Part shown: one piece after another, positions 7,423 through 16,571 of the stretch | Layout of the letters: every line of letters starts with the position of its first letter | Position numbering within the stretch: position 1 is the first letter of the stretch | Origin: Collinsella aerofaciens | GTDB taxonomy: Bacteria > Actinomycetota > Coriobacteriia > Coriobacteriales > Coriobacteriaceae | Direction of reading: 5' to 3' | Length of the DNA stretch: 64,000 bases | NCBI RefSeq assembly: GCF_020181355.1 | Contig: NZ_CP084004.1 | Location: 310,001 to 374,000 of the forward strand | Notes under the pieces: generated by a model | What the model saw: the letters and a program-made list of their open reading frames with translations, nothing else | Told to the model about the DNA's origin: nothing | Database searches by the model: none | Program-made: the position numbers and the translations under genes

Positions 7423-10400
7423 TTACATGTGCTTGCGACGACGATCGCCCAGCGTCACGCCCGCGGCCACGAGCGTAATACCGCCGATAACGAAGACCTC
7501 GCCCGCAAGCGCGGAGTCATCACCGGTCTGGGCGAGCGCAGCGTCCGCAACCTTCTTCTTGGCGACAGGAGCCTTTGCAGCAGCCTGCGCAACCTGAGGC
7601 TTGGCCTGCGGCTCGGCCTTGGGATGATACTTGTCGTACTCGGCCTGCGCGGCAGCCAGGGCATCCTTGGCATCTCCGAGCTCGGCCAGTGCAGCGGCAT
7701 AGGCGTCGTTGGCATCGGACAGCTTGGCGTCGGCATCGCTCAGAGCAGCCTTGAGACCAGCGGCGGCATCGACGGCGGCCTTATAGCGAGCGTAGGCAGC
7801 GTTCAGCTTGACCAGCTTCTCGTTGCCCGTCGTGCCCGCGGCAAGAGAGGCCTTGTGGTCGACAACCTCAAGATCGGCCTTGAGTGCCTCGTCACTGGCA
7901 AGCTCGGCCTTGGCCTTGACGATCTCGAAATTCGCATCGACGACGGCTTCGTTGGCGGCCTCGAGCTGCTTCTGGGCATCGGCGACGCCGGCGACGGCAG
8001 CGTCATAGGCGACCTTGGCGTCGTCGACCGCCTTCTGGGCGCCGGCAAAGCGCTCGAAGGCCTTGTTTGCGGTGGCAAGCTCGTCCTCGGCGGCCTTGAC
8101 CTTCGCCTGTGCGTCGGACAGGGCCTGCGTCTTGGCGGCAACTGCCTGCTTGGCGTCCGAAAGAGCGGTCGCGGCTTGCGTATCTGCGGTCTGGGCCTTG
8201 TCAACGCCAGCCTGGGCAGTGTCGTCGGCCTTCTTGGCATCGTCAAGCGTGCCCTGCTTGTTCGCAAGATCCGTCTTGGCGGCATCGCACTTGGCGGCAA
8301 GGTCCTTGACCGAAGCGGTAGCGTTGTCATACGCCTCTTTGGCCTGATCGGACTTTACCTTGGCAGCATCGCGGGCGCTGCGAGCCTTCGCCTTTTGAGC
8401 AGCGGCATCGGTTGCCTTTGCCTTGCCGTCAGCAAGCGTGACGTTTGCCTTATCGAGAGCTGCCTGGGCAGTAGCGGCCTCGCCCTTGGCGGCGTTGAGC
8501 TTGGTCTTGGGCGTATTGACGTCGATACCCTTGAGTTTGGCTTCGGCGGCGGTGTAGGCGGACTTGGCGGCAGCAGTAGCGGACTGAGCCTTCTCGTACT
8601 CGCCCTTGGCGGTGTTCATGTTCACATCGGCTGCGGTGAAAGCGTCCTGGGCGGCATTCTGCCCGTTTACAGCTGCGAAGTAAGCTTCCCTAGTAGTTCC
8701 AAAATTCTTCTGCGCCTCGGCGAGCTTGCCCTGAAGCTCCTTGAGTTGCGCCTTCTGCGCCTGCGTGCCGCCAGCGTTATAGGCAGAGTCGATGTAGTCG
8801 TTCACGAGCTTCTTGAACTCGGAGACAGTGAAATCCTTCTGCCCCGTGCTCCCGCTATAGTCGAAAACGGTTACCTCGGAATCGGTATTCTTACCGCTAC
8901 CGGTCGCGATGCCGATAGCCTTCGCGCCGGCATCGATGATGTTTAGATAGTGCCCGCACTCATGGTAGATGCTGTTGTAGTGCTGGTAGATATAGTAGGA
9001 ATCATATCGATGGCTTCCAAGTGCGTCACCATACTGCTCGACGTACTTATCGAACGCCTTTTTCTCCTGGGTGTAGAGACCGGTATATGGCCAGCCGAGG
9101 GTATCCTCGGTCTCGCCTCCGGTGTATGCCCCGCCGCCGCCTGCAAGATTCTCACCTTGATCGAAATAGCAGTTCGAGTGTCCCCAGATGTTCGATGAAT
9201 ATGATGTATTGAGGGCGGCTGCCGCAGTCATGCGGAGGCTGACGCTAAGCTCAGACTGGCCGTTCGCCTTGCGGAGGTTGTTCTGGGTATCGAGGTAGGT
9301 CAGGGCGTTACGCATCTGCTCCAAGGAGAGCGGATTGGTGTCGCGAGACATGTCCTGATCGACGTACTTGTCATACCAGTCCTGTTTCTCTGTCGTCCCC
9401 ATGAGCATCGACGCGGCGGTACTTGCATTTGACTTCTGCTGGGCGGTGAAATCGCTGCTGTTGCTGATGTAGGCCATAAAGCCGAATATGCCCTGGCTGA
9501 TGACTTCCTGGTCAACGGTCATGTTCGACTTGAGGTCGGCAATCTGCTGCTCAAGAGCCTCAACCTGGGCATTAGCAGCGTCATAAGCCTTTTCCGCGGC
9601 GTTCGAAGCGGCGCAGGCTGCCTCCCACTCGCTGCGCTTCTGCTTGCGAACTTCGACAAGCTTATCGTACTCAGCCTTCTTGTCGGCCTCGGTCTGCTGG
9701 GCCTGCTCGTATGCCGTCTTCGCGGCGTCACGCTTACTGGCCGCGTCCTTGTACTCCTTGTTTGCCGCATCGTATGCAGACTGGGCAGATGCCACGGCAG
9801 CGTTGGCGGCGTTGGCCTTCTGCTGGGCGGCGTCGACGGTATTCTGGGCCGCCTGCAGGTTCGCCTGTGCGGTGGCGTCTGCAGTCGTCGCAGCTTCGAG
9901 CGCGGCCTGCGCGGTCTTGAGCTCACCAGCAGCAGCGTTCTTGGCGGCCTCAAGCGCACTGAGGTCGACACCCGTACCCGAGACGGCAGCATCGAGCGCG
10001 GCCTGCGCCTGGTTGAACTTCTGCTGGGCGTTATCGCGCGCGGTGGTTGCGGCTGCGAGAGCAGCGGCAGTCTCCTGCTTCTTGGCCTGGGCGGAAGTCA
10101 GAGCGGCCTCAGTGTCCTTCTTTTCCCGCTGAGCGTTGGCCTCGGTAGCCTTGGCCTGGTCCAGATTGGCCTGTGCAGTAGTAACGGCCTTATTGGCGTC
10201 ATCGAGCTTTGCCTGCGCGTCCTCGACGGCCTTCTTGGCGGCCTCGTACTCGTCCATACCCATGGCCTCGAGCTTGGCCTGCGCATCGTCGAGGGCCTTC
10301 TTGGCCTCATCCTGCTTTGCCTTGGCGTCCTTGAGCGCCTGGGTCTTATCCTCGACACTCTTGTTGGCTTGATCGAGCTGATCGTTCAGGTCGCCCAGCT

Positions 10401-10699
10401 TCTTCTGCTGCTGCTCGGTCTTTTCGACGGCGGCTTTGAGCTCGTCAATCTTCTCCTGGAGCGCGGCGACTTCTGCTGCGTTCTGCTCGATTTCGTTGTC
10501 GCTCACAGCCTGCGAGGCCTGATTCTTTTGCTGCTGCGCCTGCTTTTGAGACTGGCCCGCCGCGTCGGCCTTCTTCTGGGCGGCATCGTAGGCGGCCTGA
10601 GCGTCCTTGAGCTGCTTTGCCGACTCCTCGGCCAGCTGGGCAGCCGTCTTTACGACCGCTTGGTTACCGGCGGCAACGGTGTTCTCTACAGAACTACCC
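7423..10699 (-). pseudogene. Cell-wall-anchored coiled-coil/CAP-domain surface protein, main part cut off from its signal peptide by IS110
   Basis: About 1,091 codons of an originally about 1,150-residue secreted protein. The N-terminal third and the C-terminal third are heptad-like, Ala/Lys/Asp/Glu-rich repeats (AQAKLDDAN, AKAALD types), predicted as long coiled coils. Between them lies a CAP/SCP-like domain (GENLAGGGGAYTGG, YHECGHYLNIID). The end reads LAQTGDDSALAGE, a hydrophobic segment and RRRKHM, a sortase signal of the LPxTG type. The signal peptide and start are at 12238-12419, beyond the IS110 inserted at 10700. An upstream in-frame ATG within the IS would give a hybrid protein without secretion signal. 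The reading frame is otherwise intact, so the disruption seems recent. A role in adhesion is plausible but inferred. Confidence 0.88.
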
Positions 10700-10800
10700 A
10701 TTACAGTCTGAAGTGGGCCACCGATAAATTTCGATGGCGAGCATTCGGCGCATTGCCTACGATACGGGCAAGCCCCGAGGGGCCGCCGATCGGGCGCCTC

Positions 10801-10928
10801 CGGATGGCCGTCTGCCCCTGCCCCGTAGAGGGCCCGGGGGGTGTTGCCACCGGGGGCGCTCGCCGCTCCGGACGACTGATAGGAAACTGCCGGGCGCAAG
10901 CGCCACGGCCAGGTAATGTGGGTGTCGC
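10801..10928 (+). ncRNA. Candidate IS110 bridge RNA, copy 2
   Basis: It shares with 3934-4064 the blocks GCCCCTGCCCCGTAGAGGGC, GTGTTGCC, GACTGATAG and GGTAATGTGGGTGTCGC, while intervening loops differ (GGCGCTCGCCGC instead of a G-rich stretch). This pattern of conserved scaffold and variable loops is what is expected of a bridge RNA in the left end of an IS110 element. Transcription is not demonstrated. Confidence 0.6.
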
Positions 10929-10970
10929 AGGGAGGGGTTCCGATCGGCCTACCGATTGGAGGATAACACC

Positions 10971-12128
10971 GTGGCACCACCTAGAATGCCGGAAGCCGTC
11001 ATCGGGCTCGATGTCGGGAAATTGTCCCATTGGGCATGCGTCGCGACCCGGGACGGCGAGATACTGCTGAGCGCCCCCGTCGCGAACAGGGAGGGCGATC
11101 TGGACTCGCTGTTCGGCCGCTTCCCCGACGCGCTCGTGGTCGTCGACCAGTCGCGCAACATAGGCGCCCTCGCGCTCGCCCGCGCCAAGGCGGCCGGGAT
11201 GTCGGCGGCGTACCTACCGGGACTCGCGGCACACGGGGCCGCCAGGCTCTTCGCCGGCGACGCCAAGACCGACGAGCGGGACGCAATGGTCATCGCGAAG
11301 ACGGCGCTGGGCATCCCCGACGCACTCCTGCCGGTCGGGGATCCGGGCCCGACGGTCGCGGCGGCGAGGGCGCTGGCCGCCCAGAGAAACTTCCTGACCT
11401 GCGAAAACACCAGGAGCAAGAACCGGCTGCGCAGCATCCTGCTGGAATCGTGCCCCGCCTTCGAGGCGTTGGTCGACCTGTCCGACGGTCCCCAGCTGAG
11501 GCTCATGGCATCCCTCGGCGGGGCCTGGTCGGTGGCCGACGCCGGGCCCCGCAGGGCGGCGGCGCTCACGCGCGGGGCGGCGCGCGGCAAGATCGAGGCC
11601 CTCGTCCGCTCGACGGCCTCCTCGACAAGGCCGGACGCGGCGGCCATCGCCGCCGAGGACCGGGCGGTGAGGCTGCTCGCGCGCAGGATCTCCGAGAACT
11701 CGGCGGAGATCGATGTGATCACGGCGGAGATATCCGCCCTCCTCGAGGGCGACGATACCTACCGATGCCTCCTGACGGTGCCGGGGATCGGCCCCAAAAC
11801 CGCTTCCGAGCTCGCGATCTCCATAGATATCGAAGACTTCCCAAGCCACGACAGGCTCGCGTCGTACTGCGGCCTGGCGCCGCGCAACCGCCAGTCGGGG
11901 ACCTCGATCTCCTCGGTGACGGCATCGCGCCAAGGCAACAAGAGGCTGAAGAACCTGCTCATATTCTCGTGCAACTGCCTTACCCGGACAGAGGGAAGAT
12001 GGGGCGATTACTACGCTAGGTGCCGAGAGCGGGGCATGCCGCACGGCAAGGCGCTCAAGGCGCTGGCACGAAAGAGGCTGAAGGTCATCTACGCGATCAT
12101 GCGGGACAGGGTGCCCTACGCCGCCTAG
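10971..12128 (+). CDS. IS110-family DEDD transposase (recombinase), copy 2
   Basis: 385-aa recombinase with the same domain order as copy 1: RuvC-like part (VIGLDVGK with D14, VVVDQSRNIGAL, KTDERDAMVIA) and Transposase_20 part (PGIGPKTASEL), ending KALARKRLKVIYAIMRDRVPYAA. The GTG start at 10971 is chosen because GGAGGATAACACC precedes it exactly where the corresponding site precedes the ATG of copy 1. An upstream in-frame ATG at 10956 has no ribosome site. It lies antisense to the gene it disrupts. Intact and probably functional. Confidence 0.95.
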   Translation: MAPPRMPEAVIGLDVGKLSHWACVATRDGEILLSAPVANREGDLDSLFGRFPDALVVVDQSRNIGALALARAKAAGMSAAYLPGLAAHGAARLFAGDAKTDERDAMVIAKTALGIPDALLPVGDPGPTVAAARALAAQRNFLTCENTRSKNRLRSILLESCPAFEALVDLSDGPQLRLMASLGGAWSVADAGPRRAAALTRGAARGKIEALVRSTASSTRPDAAAIAAEDRAVRLLARRISENSAEIDVITAEISALLEGDDTYRCLLTVPGIGPKTASELAISIDIEDFPSHDRLASYCGLAPRNRQSGTSISSVTASRQGNKRLKNLLIFSCNCLTRTEGRWGDYYARCRERGMPHGKALKALARKRLKVIYAIMRDRVPYAA

Positions 12129-12237
12129 TCGAAGCGCTCCGAACAGATTGGAGCCCATCGGCCGAAAGGCCTGGCGTTAGCATGTCGCGATTCAATCTCG
12201 AAAACAGCATTGCCCAGTTGACAAAACTATAGGAACA

Positions 12238-12419
12238 CCCCCCCCCTGAACAGAATCGCCGTTATCGGTTGATGGTGCGGCGATTGCCGCCAGCGGCGAC
12301 ATGAGCGGCTGAGCGATGAGGCCCGCCGTCAAAACGGTTGCGACGGCGCGGTTAGCAACGCCCTTGACGTTGACAGTCTTGGCCCGAGGCCCAAAGTGTT
12401 GTGGACTGTAGTTTGCCAT
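12238..12419 (-). pseudogene. Signal-peptide end of the IS110-disrupted surface protein
   Basis: The ATG at 12419, with AAAGGGAGAAAGCC before it, opens about 60 codons: a basic stretch (GPRAKTVNVKGVANRAVA), a hydrophobic core (TVLTAGLIAQPL) and a cleavage region near AAIAAPS. It is a classic Sec signal peptide for a Gram-positive wall protein. The host frame stops at the IS junction at 12237/12238 and would continue at 10699. As it stands, translation runs about 15 codons into the IS and ends at 12192, giving only a secreted stub. Confidence 0.88.
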
Positions 12420-12726
12420 GGCTTTCTCCCTTTGACACGGATGTATCCATACGTATCAAACGGTAGCTGTCGATTTTTGAATTCTGTTGCGCAACATTGG
12501 CGACCAGCGTATTTTTTGAAATTCACGCTCTCGTGCTTCACAGTTTCGTCACATTTGAAGGAGCTGGTGCATCATATTCTCGCGGGATGGAATTGAGCCT
12601 GTGATTTGCATTTGCTCCCGCGTCATCCGCCCTATCGGATTCCGCATCCAACAGACACCCCGCCCGCCACGGTGTAGAGTTAGGACAACGGGCGCGTTGC
12701 GCGGACCGCGCTGGAACGAGGTGGAC
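12420..12726. other. Intergenic region between divergent genes
   Basis: This 307-bp A/T-richer gap must hold the promoter of the surface-protein gene (leftward) and that of the DUF389 gene (rightward). No convincing -35/-10 pair, hairpin or small gene could be assigned with confidence. Confidence 0.5.
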
Positions 12727-13866
12727 ATGGAACTCGACAAACAACAGATCAAGCGACTGCGCGAGCGTCATCATCGACGTCACGGCATCCGCCCCGCTCA
12801 TAGCGAAGCCATGGAAAACATCACCCGCTTCCTCAAGCGCGCATTCAACATTCGCGAGGGACGCGCGCCCTATCACGTGATCCGCAAGCGTTTTGTAAAC
12901 GGCGCGCGTCTGACTGGCTCTCACCTGTGTATCCTCATCATCGCCATGCTCATCGCAAGCATCGGCCTCGATATCGATTCGGACATCGCCATCGTGGGCG
13001 CCATGCTCATCTGCCCGCTTATGGGATCGGTCCTTGCCATGGCATATGGCATCGCCACGCTCGACCGCGAGATTACCGTCGAAGCCGTCGCCAGCCTTGC
13101 GCTGCAAATGGCCTTTTGCCTGGTCACATCCACGTTGTACTTTAAGCTCTCGTCCCTCGGCACCACCACGGCCGCCATCATCGACAATTCGACACCGACT
13201 GTGTGGGACCTTGCCGTCGCGCTCGCGGGCGGCTTTGCGGGCGGCCTAGGCAACTCGCGCGACCAGGAACCCGCCACGCTCATCGCCGGCGTGGCCGTGG
13301 CGACCGCGCTCATGCCGCCCCTGTGCGCGGCGGGCTACGGCATCGCCATCGCAAGCGGGTCGCTATTTCTCTCGGCGCTTTATGAGTTTGGCATCAACGT
13401 GGTCTTTATCGCGCTGGCGGCCGAAGCCGTATTGCTTCTTTTACGTGTACCGCTCAAGCGCGACCTCAACGGCGACGGCATTGTGACCGCCAAGGAAAAC
13501 GCCGAGGTCGACGAGCTGTCACGCAAGGTGCGCCGCCGCATTATTGTGGGCACGGTAGTCTTTGCCATCCCCTGCATCGTTATGACCGCGGGTTCCATTG
13601 GCTCGGCGCAGGCCGGCGTGCAGGACGGCTACGGCGTCACCGAAACCACGCGCGAGCTTGCCGCGGTGCTGCCGGGTTTTAAAGATTACACCGTCGCCGT
13701 CGAGACCTCGGCTACCGAAGGCGAGGAAGAGGGCATCGTCGAGCGCGAGGTTGTCGCCCATGTGACAACGAGCGAGGCGCTCGGGGCGCACGACCGCCAC
13801 GTAGCCCGCAAGCTCATCGACCTCAACGTGCCCGAACTCGACCGCGTGGAGTTCGATGTGAAGTGA
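12727..13866 (+). CDS. DUF389-family membrane protein
   Basis: 379-aa protein with a charged N-terminus, then about six hydrophobic segments including IVGAMLICPLMGSVLAMAYGI, GGFAGGLGNSR and TALMPPLCAAGYGIA. These are the characteristic motifs of the DUF389 (TIGR00341-like) hydrophobic family. A soluble C-terminal tail of about 120 residues follows. Function of the family is unknown. The ATG at 12727 has GAGGTGG close upstream, a rather short spacing, so the start is moderately certain. The gene is alone on its strand. Confidence 0.8.
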   Translation: MELDKQQIKRLRERHHRRHGIRPAHSEAMENITRFLKRAFNIREGRAPYHVIRKRFVNGARLTGSHLCILIIAMLIASIGLDIDSDIAIVGAMLICPLMGSVLAMAYGIATLDREITVEAVASLALQMAFCLVTSTLYFKLSSLGTTTAAIIDNSTPTVWDLAVALAGGFAGGLGNSRDQEPATLIAGVAVATALMPPLCAAGYGIAIASGSLFLSALYEFGINVVFIALAAEAVLLLLRVPLKRDLNGDGIVTAKENAEVDELSRKVRRRIIVGTVVFAIPCIVMTAGSIGSAQAGVQDGYGVTETTRELAAVLPGFKDYTVAVETSATEGEEEGIVEREVVAHVTTSEALGAHDRHVARKLIDLNVPELDRVEFDVK

Positions 13867-13991
13867 TGCCGGCGCGGGATGAATGCCTGCACGGACGCAA
13901 GTTACGACGAGGCGCAGATGCGATACGGACACGAGCAAATAGCGGGGTGCAGTTCACACCCGCGCCCCGCTCGCTGTTTTATTGCCGTGAA

Positions 13992-14441
13992 TCAACTGTC
14001 CAGATCGACATCGCCAGACTCCACCGTAAACGCCGGATCGGTGCTCACAAGATAAAATCGGGTCACCTTAGTATCTCTAATTAGGTAAATCTGCCCCTGA
14101 TTGCGTCGGCGCGATATATACGCAACGTGAACCGTACCGAATTCTTTGCCGTTTTCCTTCTTTAATACCAGGATGTTGGGGTCATCCGTACGCTTAAACT
14201 GCCCGTCTGTGCAGATTCCGTCTTGGTCGACCAGCTGCCATCGACAGTTGTCCTCCTCAAGAAAAGCCAGGGTTTCCAGACTCGTTTTGTCATCCCGATA
14301 GTAACCATCAATGGCAAACCCTTCGGAAGCACATTCCTGCATATAGGACGTTTCTCGGCTTATAGCAAACAGCCCTGTAGCGCCCAAGAGCACAGCCAGG
14401 CAGACCACTGCAAGGGTTATCGAAATAGCACGGCGACCCAT
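13992..14441 (-). CDS. Small membrane-anchored protein of unknown function
   Basis: 149 residues: MGRRAI followed by one hydrophobic segment (about 7-27), then an acidic extracytoplasmic domain with two cysteines, EECAS-type and DNCRW, that could pair. No family was recognised. The ribosome site is weak (GGTTGGGCTAAC before the ATG). It could be a signal-anchor protein with a small beta domain; this is only inferred from composition. It lies just upstream of the IS30 insertion region and has no obvious operon partner. Confidence 0.6.
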   Translation of the reverse strand: MGRRAISITLAVVCLAVLLGATGLFAISRETSYMQECASEGFAIDGYYRDDKTSLETLAFLEEDNCRWQLVDQDGICTDGQFKRTDDPNILVLKKENGKEFGTVHVAYISRRRNQGQIYLIRDTKVTRFYLVSTDPAFTVESGDVDLDS

Positions 14442-14509
14442 GTTAGCCCAACCGATAGTTGTTTAACGGAGCACGAAACATACCTGGAACCTCCGATATC
14501 AGGGGGAAC

Positions 14510-14529
14510 GTCGCCAGCAGGCTGGCGAC
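14510..14529. repeat. 20-bp palindrome
   Basis: GTCGCCAGC and its complement are separated by AG, between the small membrane gene and the IS30 element. No T-run follows, so a terminator role is unlikely. Confidence 0.5.
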
Positions 14530-14633
14530 AGCTATATGTTTATGATATCAAACCATATGGCTGCTACTCGCGGAGGGGGCATCGGCGAACGGCGTGTTTT
14601 CATACTCCCTTGATTCTCATTTTCATTGCAACA

Positions 14634-14675
14634 GCCTCAGGACTCAGCGCAACGCGTTGCGCTGAGTCCTGAGGC
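14634..14675. repeat. 42-bp perfect palindrome inside the IS30 left end
   Basis: 21-bp arms meet without a loop (GCCTCAGGACTCAGCGCAAC, then G, then the complement). It overlaps the inner edge of the left inverted repeat and lies upstream of the transposase. The string CGTTGCGCTGAGTCC recurs near the right end (16034-16048). It may form a hairpin that blocks read-through transcription into the transposase. Confidence 0.75.
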
Positions 14676-14740
14676 GCGAATCCGGGTAGGCAACCCCAGA
14701 GGGGCCGGAATCCCCCGGCCCGCGATGGAGGGAGGCCGGC

Positions 14741-16003
14741 ATGTCCAGACCCAAGCCGTCCGGAAGGTCGTACGGGAGGCTCACGAGGCACGAGAGGAAC
14801 ACGGTCGAGAGGATGCTCGACCGCAACCGCAGCGCCCGCGAGATCGCCGCGGAGCTCGGCAGGTCGCCGTCGACCGTGACCAGGGAGGTGGCGGCGCACC
14901 GCTACGTCACCGCGCCGCGCTCGCGCTACGGCGAGCCCGCGCCCGCGGACCTGTCGGGGGCCTGCCCCAGGCTCTCCGCGTGGCCGAGGTGCTGCAACGG
15001 CTGCTCGCACAGGAGGGGCTACGGCTGCTCGAGGAGGCCCAGGGTGTTCTACAGCGCCAGGAGGGCGCAGGAGGCGGCCGACGCCGAGCTCTCGGCGAGC
15101 AGGTCCGGGATCGACGAGACCGAGGAGGGCGCCGCCGCCAAGCTAGCGGCCATCAGGGACGGGCTCGCGCGCGGGCTCTCCCCGCAGCAGATAGCGGCGA
15201 CGACCCCCGGGCTCAGCGCCTCCACCGTCTACAGGTGGGTGGACGCCGGCTACGACGGCATGACGAACATGGAGCTCAGGCGCAAGGTCGGCTACAGGCC
15301 GAGGTCGCGCCGGGCCCCGAAGAGGGCGACGTCCCACTCGGCGCGCAGGTCGCACGCGTCGTTCCTCGCGCTCGGCGAGGACGCCTGCGCCGCGGCCTGG
15401 GAGATGGACACCGTCGAGGGCCCCAGGGGCGACTCCGCCAGGCTCCTCACGCTCCTGCACCGCCCGAGCCGCTTCCAGCTGGCCCTGCCGCTGCCGGACG
15501 GCACGTGCGCCTCGGTCCTGGCGGCGCTCTCCTCCCTGCGCGGGGTCCTCGGCGAGGACGGCGCGAGGCGCGCCTTCGGCGCCGTGCTCACCGACAACGG
15601 GAGCGAGTTCGCCGACGAGGGCGCCATCGCGGCGCTGTTCGGCGAGCGGGACGGCGAGACCAGGCTCTTCTACTGCGACCCCCGGCAGAGCCAGCAGAAG
15701 GGCGCGTGCGAGAAGAACCACGTGGAGATCAGGAAGCTGCTGCCCAAGGGCGCAGGGGCCAGGTTCGACCGGCTGACGGCGGCGGACTGCGCGCTGCTCA
15801 TGTCGCAGGTGAACTCCGAGCCGAGGGGGGCGCTCGGGTTCCTGACGCCGGCGCGCGTGCTGCGGGCGGCCCTCGGGGAGGACGCCTCCGCCCTCATGGA
15901 CGCGTTCGGGATAGAGGAGCTGGCGCCCGGCGAGCTCGACCTCACGCCCGGCTGCATCGACAGGGCCAGGGCCGCGAGGGGCGAGGGGCCGCTGGCGGGA
16001 TAG
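14741..16003 (+). CDS. IS30-family transposase
   Basis: 420-aa DDE transposase. The N-terminus carries a helix-turn-helix (LTRHERNTVERMLDRNRS, then IAAELGRSPSTVTREV), a cysteine cluster (about 82-98), and a second HTH-like part (LSPQQIAATTPGLSASTVYRWV). The catalytic core has WEMDTVEG (first Asp), LTDNGSEF (second Asp) and GACEKNHVEIRK (Glu). The ATG at 14741 follows GGAGGGAGGCC. It is intact, slightly longer than the usual 320-390 aa because of the cysteine-rich insert. Confidence 0.95.
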   Translation: MSRPKPSGRSYGRLTRHERNTVERMLDRNRSAREIAAELGRSPSTVTREVAAHRYVTAPRSRYGEPAPADLSGACPRLSAWPRCCNGCSHRRGYGCSRRPRVFYSARRAQEAADAELSASRSGIDETEEGAAAKLAAIRDGLARGLSPQQIAATTPGLSASTVYRWVDAGYDGMTNMELRRKVGYRPRSRRAPKRATSHSARRSHASFLALGEDACAAAWEMDTVEGPRGDSARLLTLLHRPSRFQLALPLPDGTCASVLAALSSLRGVLGEDGARRAFGAVLTDNGSEFADEGAIAALFGERDGETRLFYCDPRQSQQKGACEKNHVEIRKLLPKGAGARFDRLTAADCALLMSQVNSEPRGALGFLTPARVLRAALGEDASALMDAFGIEELAPGELDLTPGCIDRARAARGEGPLAG

Positions 16004-16265
16004 GCGGCGGGCCGGGACATGGGCCGGAGGGCCCGTTGCGCTGAGTCCGGAACGGCTGCGCGGCGGGCTGGCGGAGCATGCGGCGGCGGCATGGGGGCAC
16101 CGGCCTCCACAGCCTCTCCACCTGCGGAAACGAGGCGACGAGCAGGTGCCGGGGGCTATTTCCGCGTTGCGCTAGCTGCGGAAACGCGGGGCCCGTTCAG
16201 GCTGTTGCGTTGAGATTGAAAATCAACCTGTTTTCATACTCCATTGGTCAAACCTAAGCGCGGCC

Positions 16266-16486
16266 CTACAGCTCGTACTTGTACACGCGGTAGATGTACT
16301 TATCGGCTTCCATCTCGTAGGTGGCGATGGGCAGTCCGCAGCGATCATCTCGTCGTTTGGCAGATAGGTCACGCTGTGCTGGCCTGCGTTGAGCGAAAAA
16401 TCGCCCTGGGCTTGCAGCAACTTGCCCTCAAAGCCCGAGCCGGCCCAAAACTCTGGCGAGCCCACGGAAGGCTGTAGCAAGGTCAT
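16266..16486 (-). pseudogene. Frameshifted remnant of an unknown gene
   Basis: On the minus strand, a frame from ATG 16486 reads through GSPEFWAGSGFEGKLLQ and HSVTYLPNDEMIAAD, then loses frame near 16340. The next frame continues with PIATYEMEADKYIYRVYKYEL and a stop at 16266. Amino-acid composition stays protein-like across the shift, so a deletion in a once-intact gene is likely. The N-terminal part is not visible. No family was recognised. Confidence 0.5.
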
Positions 16487-16504
16487 TTGCGCAACATATG
16501 TCCA

Positions 16505-16543
16505 GCAAAAACGGGTGGTAGCCGGCACGGCTACCACCCGTTT
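16505..16543 (-). terminator. Intrinsic terminator of the activase-like gene
   Basis: On the minus strand, ACGGGTGGTAGCCG and its complement (14 bp) with a 3-nt loop are followed by TTTTTGC. It lies about 30 bp after the stop at 16572. Confidence 0.88.
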
Positions 16544-16571
16544 GCCTCATATCTAGCCCAAAGCAGGCCAG

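Larger units (their letters stand above)
10700..12237 (+). mobile_element. IS110-family insertion sequence, copy 2
   Basis: 1538 bp, beginning ATTACAGTCTGA and ending GTTGACAAAACTATAGGAACA, nearly the same termini as copy 1. Removing exactly 10700-12237 joins the two halves of the surface-protein gene in frame, with a run of twelve G on its coding strand, so the boundaries have independent support. The target is again a C-run (TACCC then CCCC). No target duplication. Confidence 0.92.
14609..16228 (+). mobile_element. IS30-family insertion sequence
   Basis: A 1620-bp element flanked by a 14-bp direct repeat TGTTTTCATACTCC (14595-14608 and 16229-16242), taken as the target duplication. Imperfect terminal inverted repeats of about 29 bp (14609-14637 and 16199-16227) share AGGCTGTTGC and TGA.A.TGA.AATCAA. 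A single IS30-type transposase fills the inside. High G+C and AGG codons set it apart from the host genes. Confidence 0.88.

Noticed and set aside
10700-10980. Extension of the surface-protein frame to an ATG at 10980
   Set aside because: These codons are the antisense of the IS110 left end, including the candidate bridge RNA. There is no signal peptide, and the true start lies at 12419.
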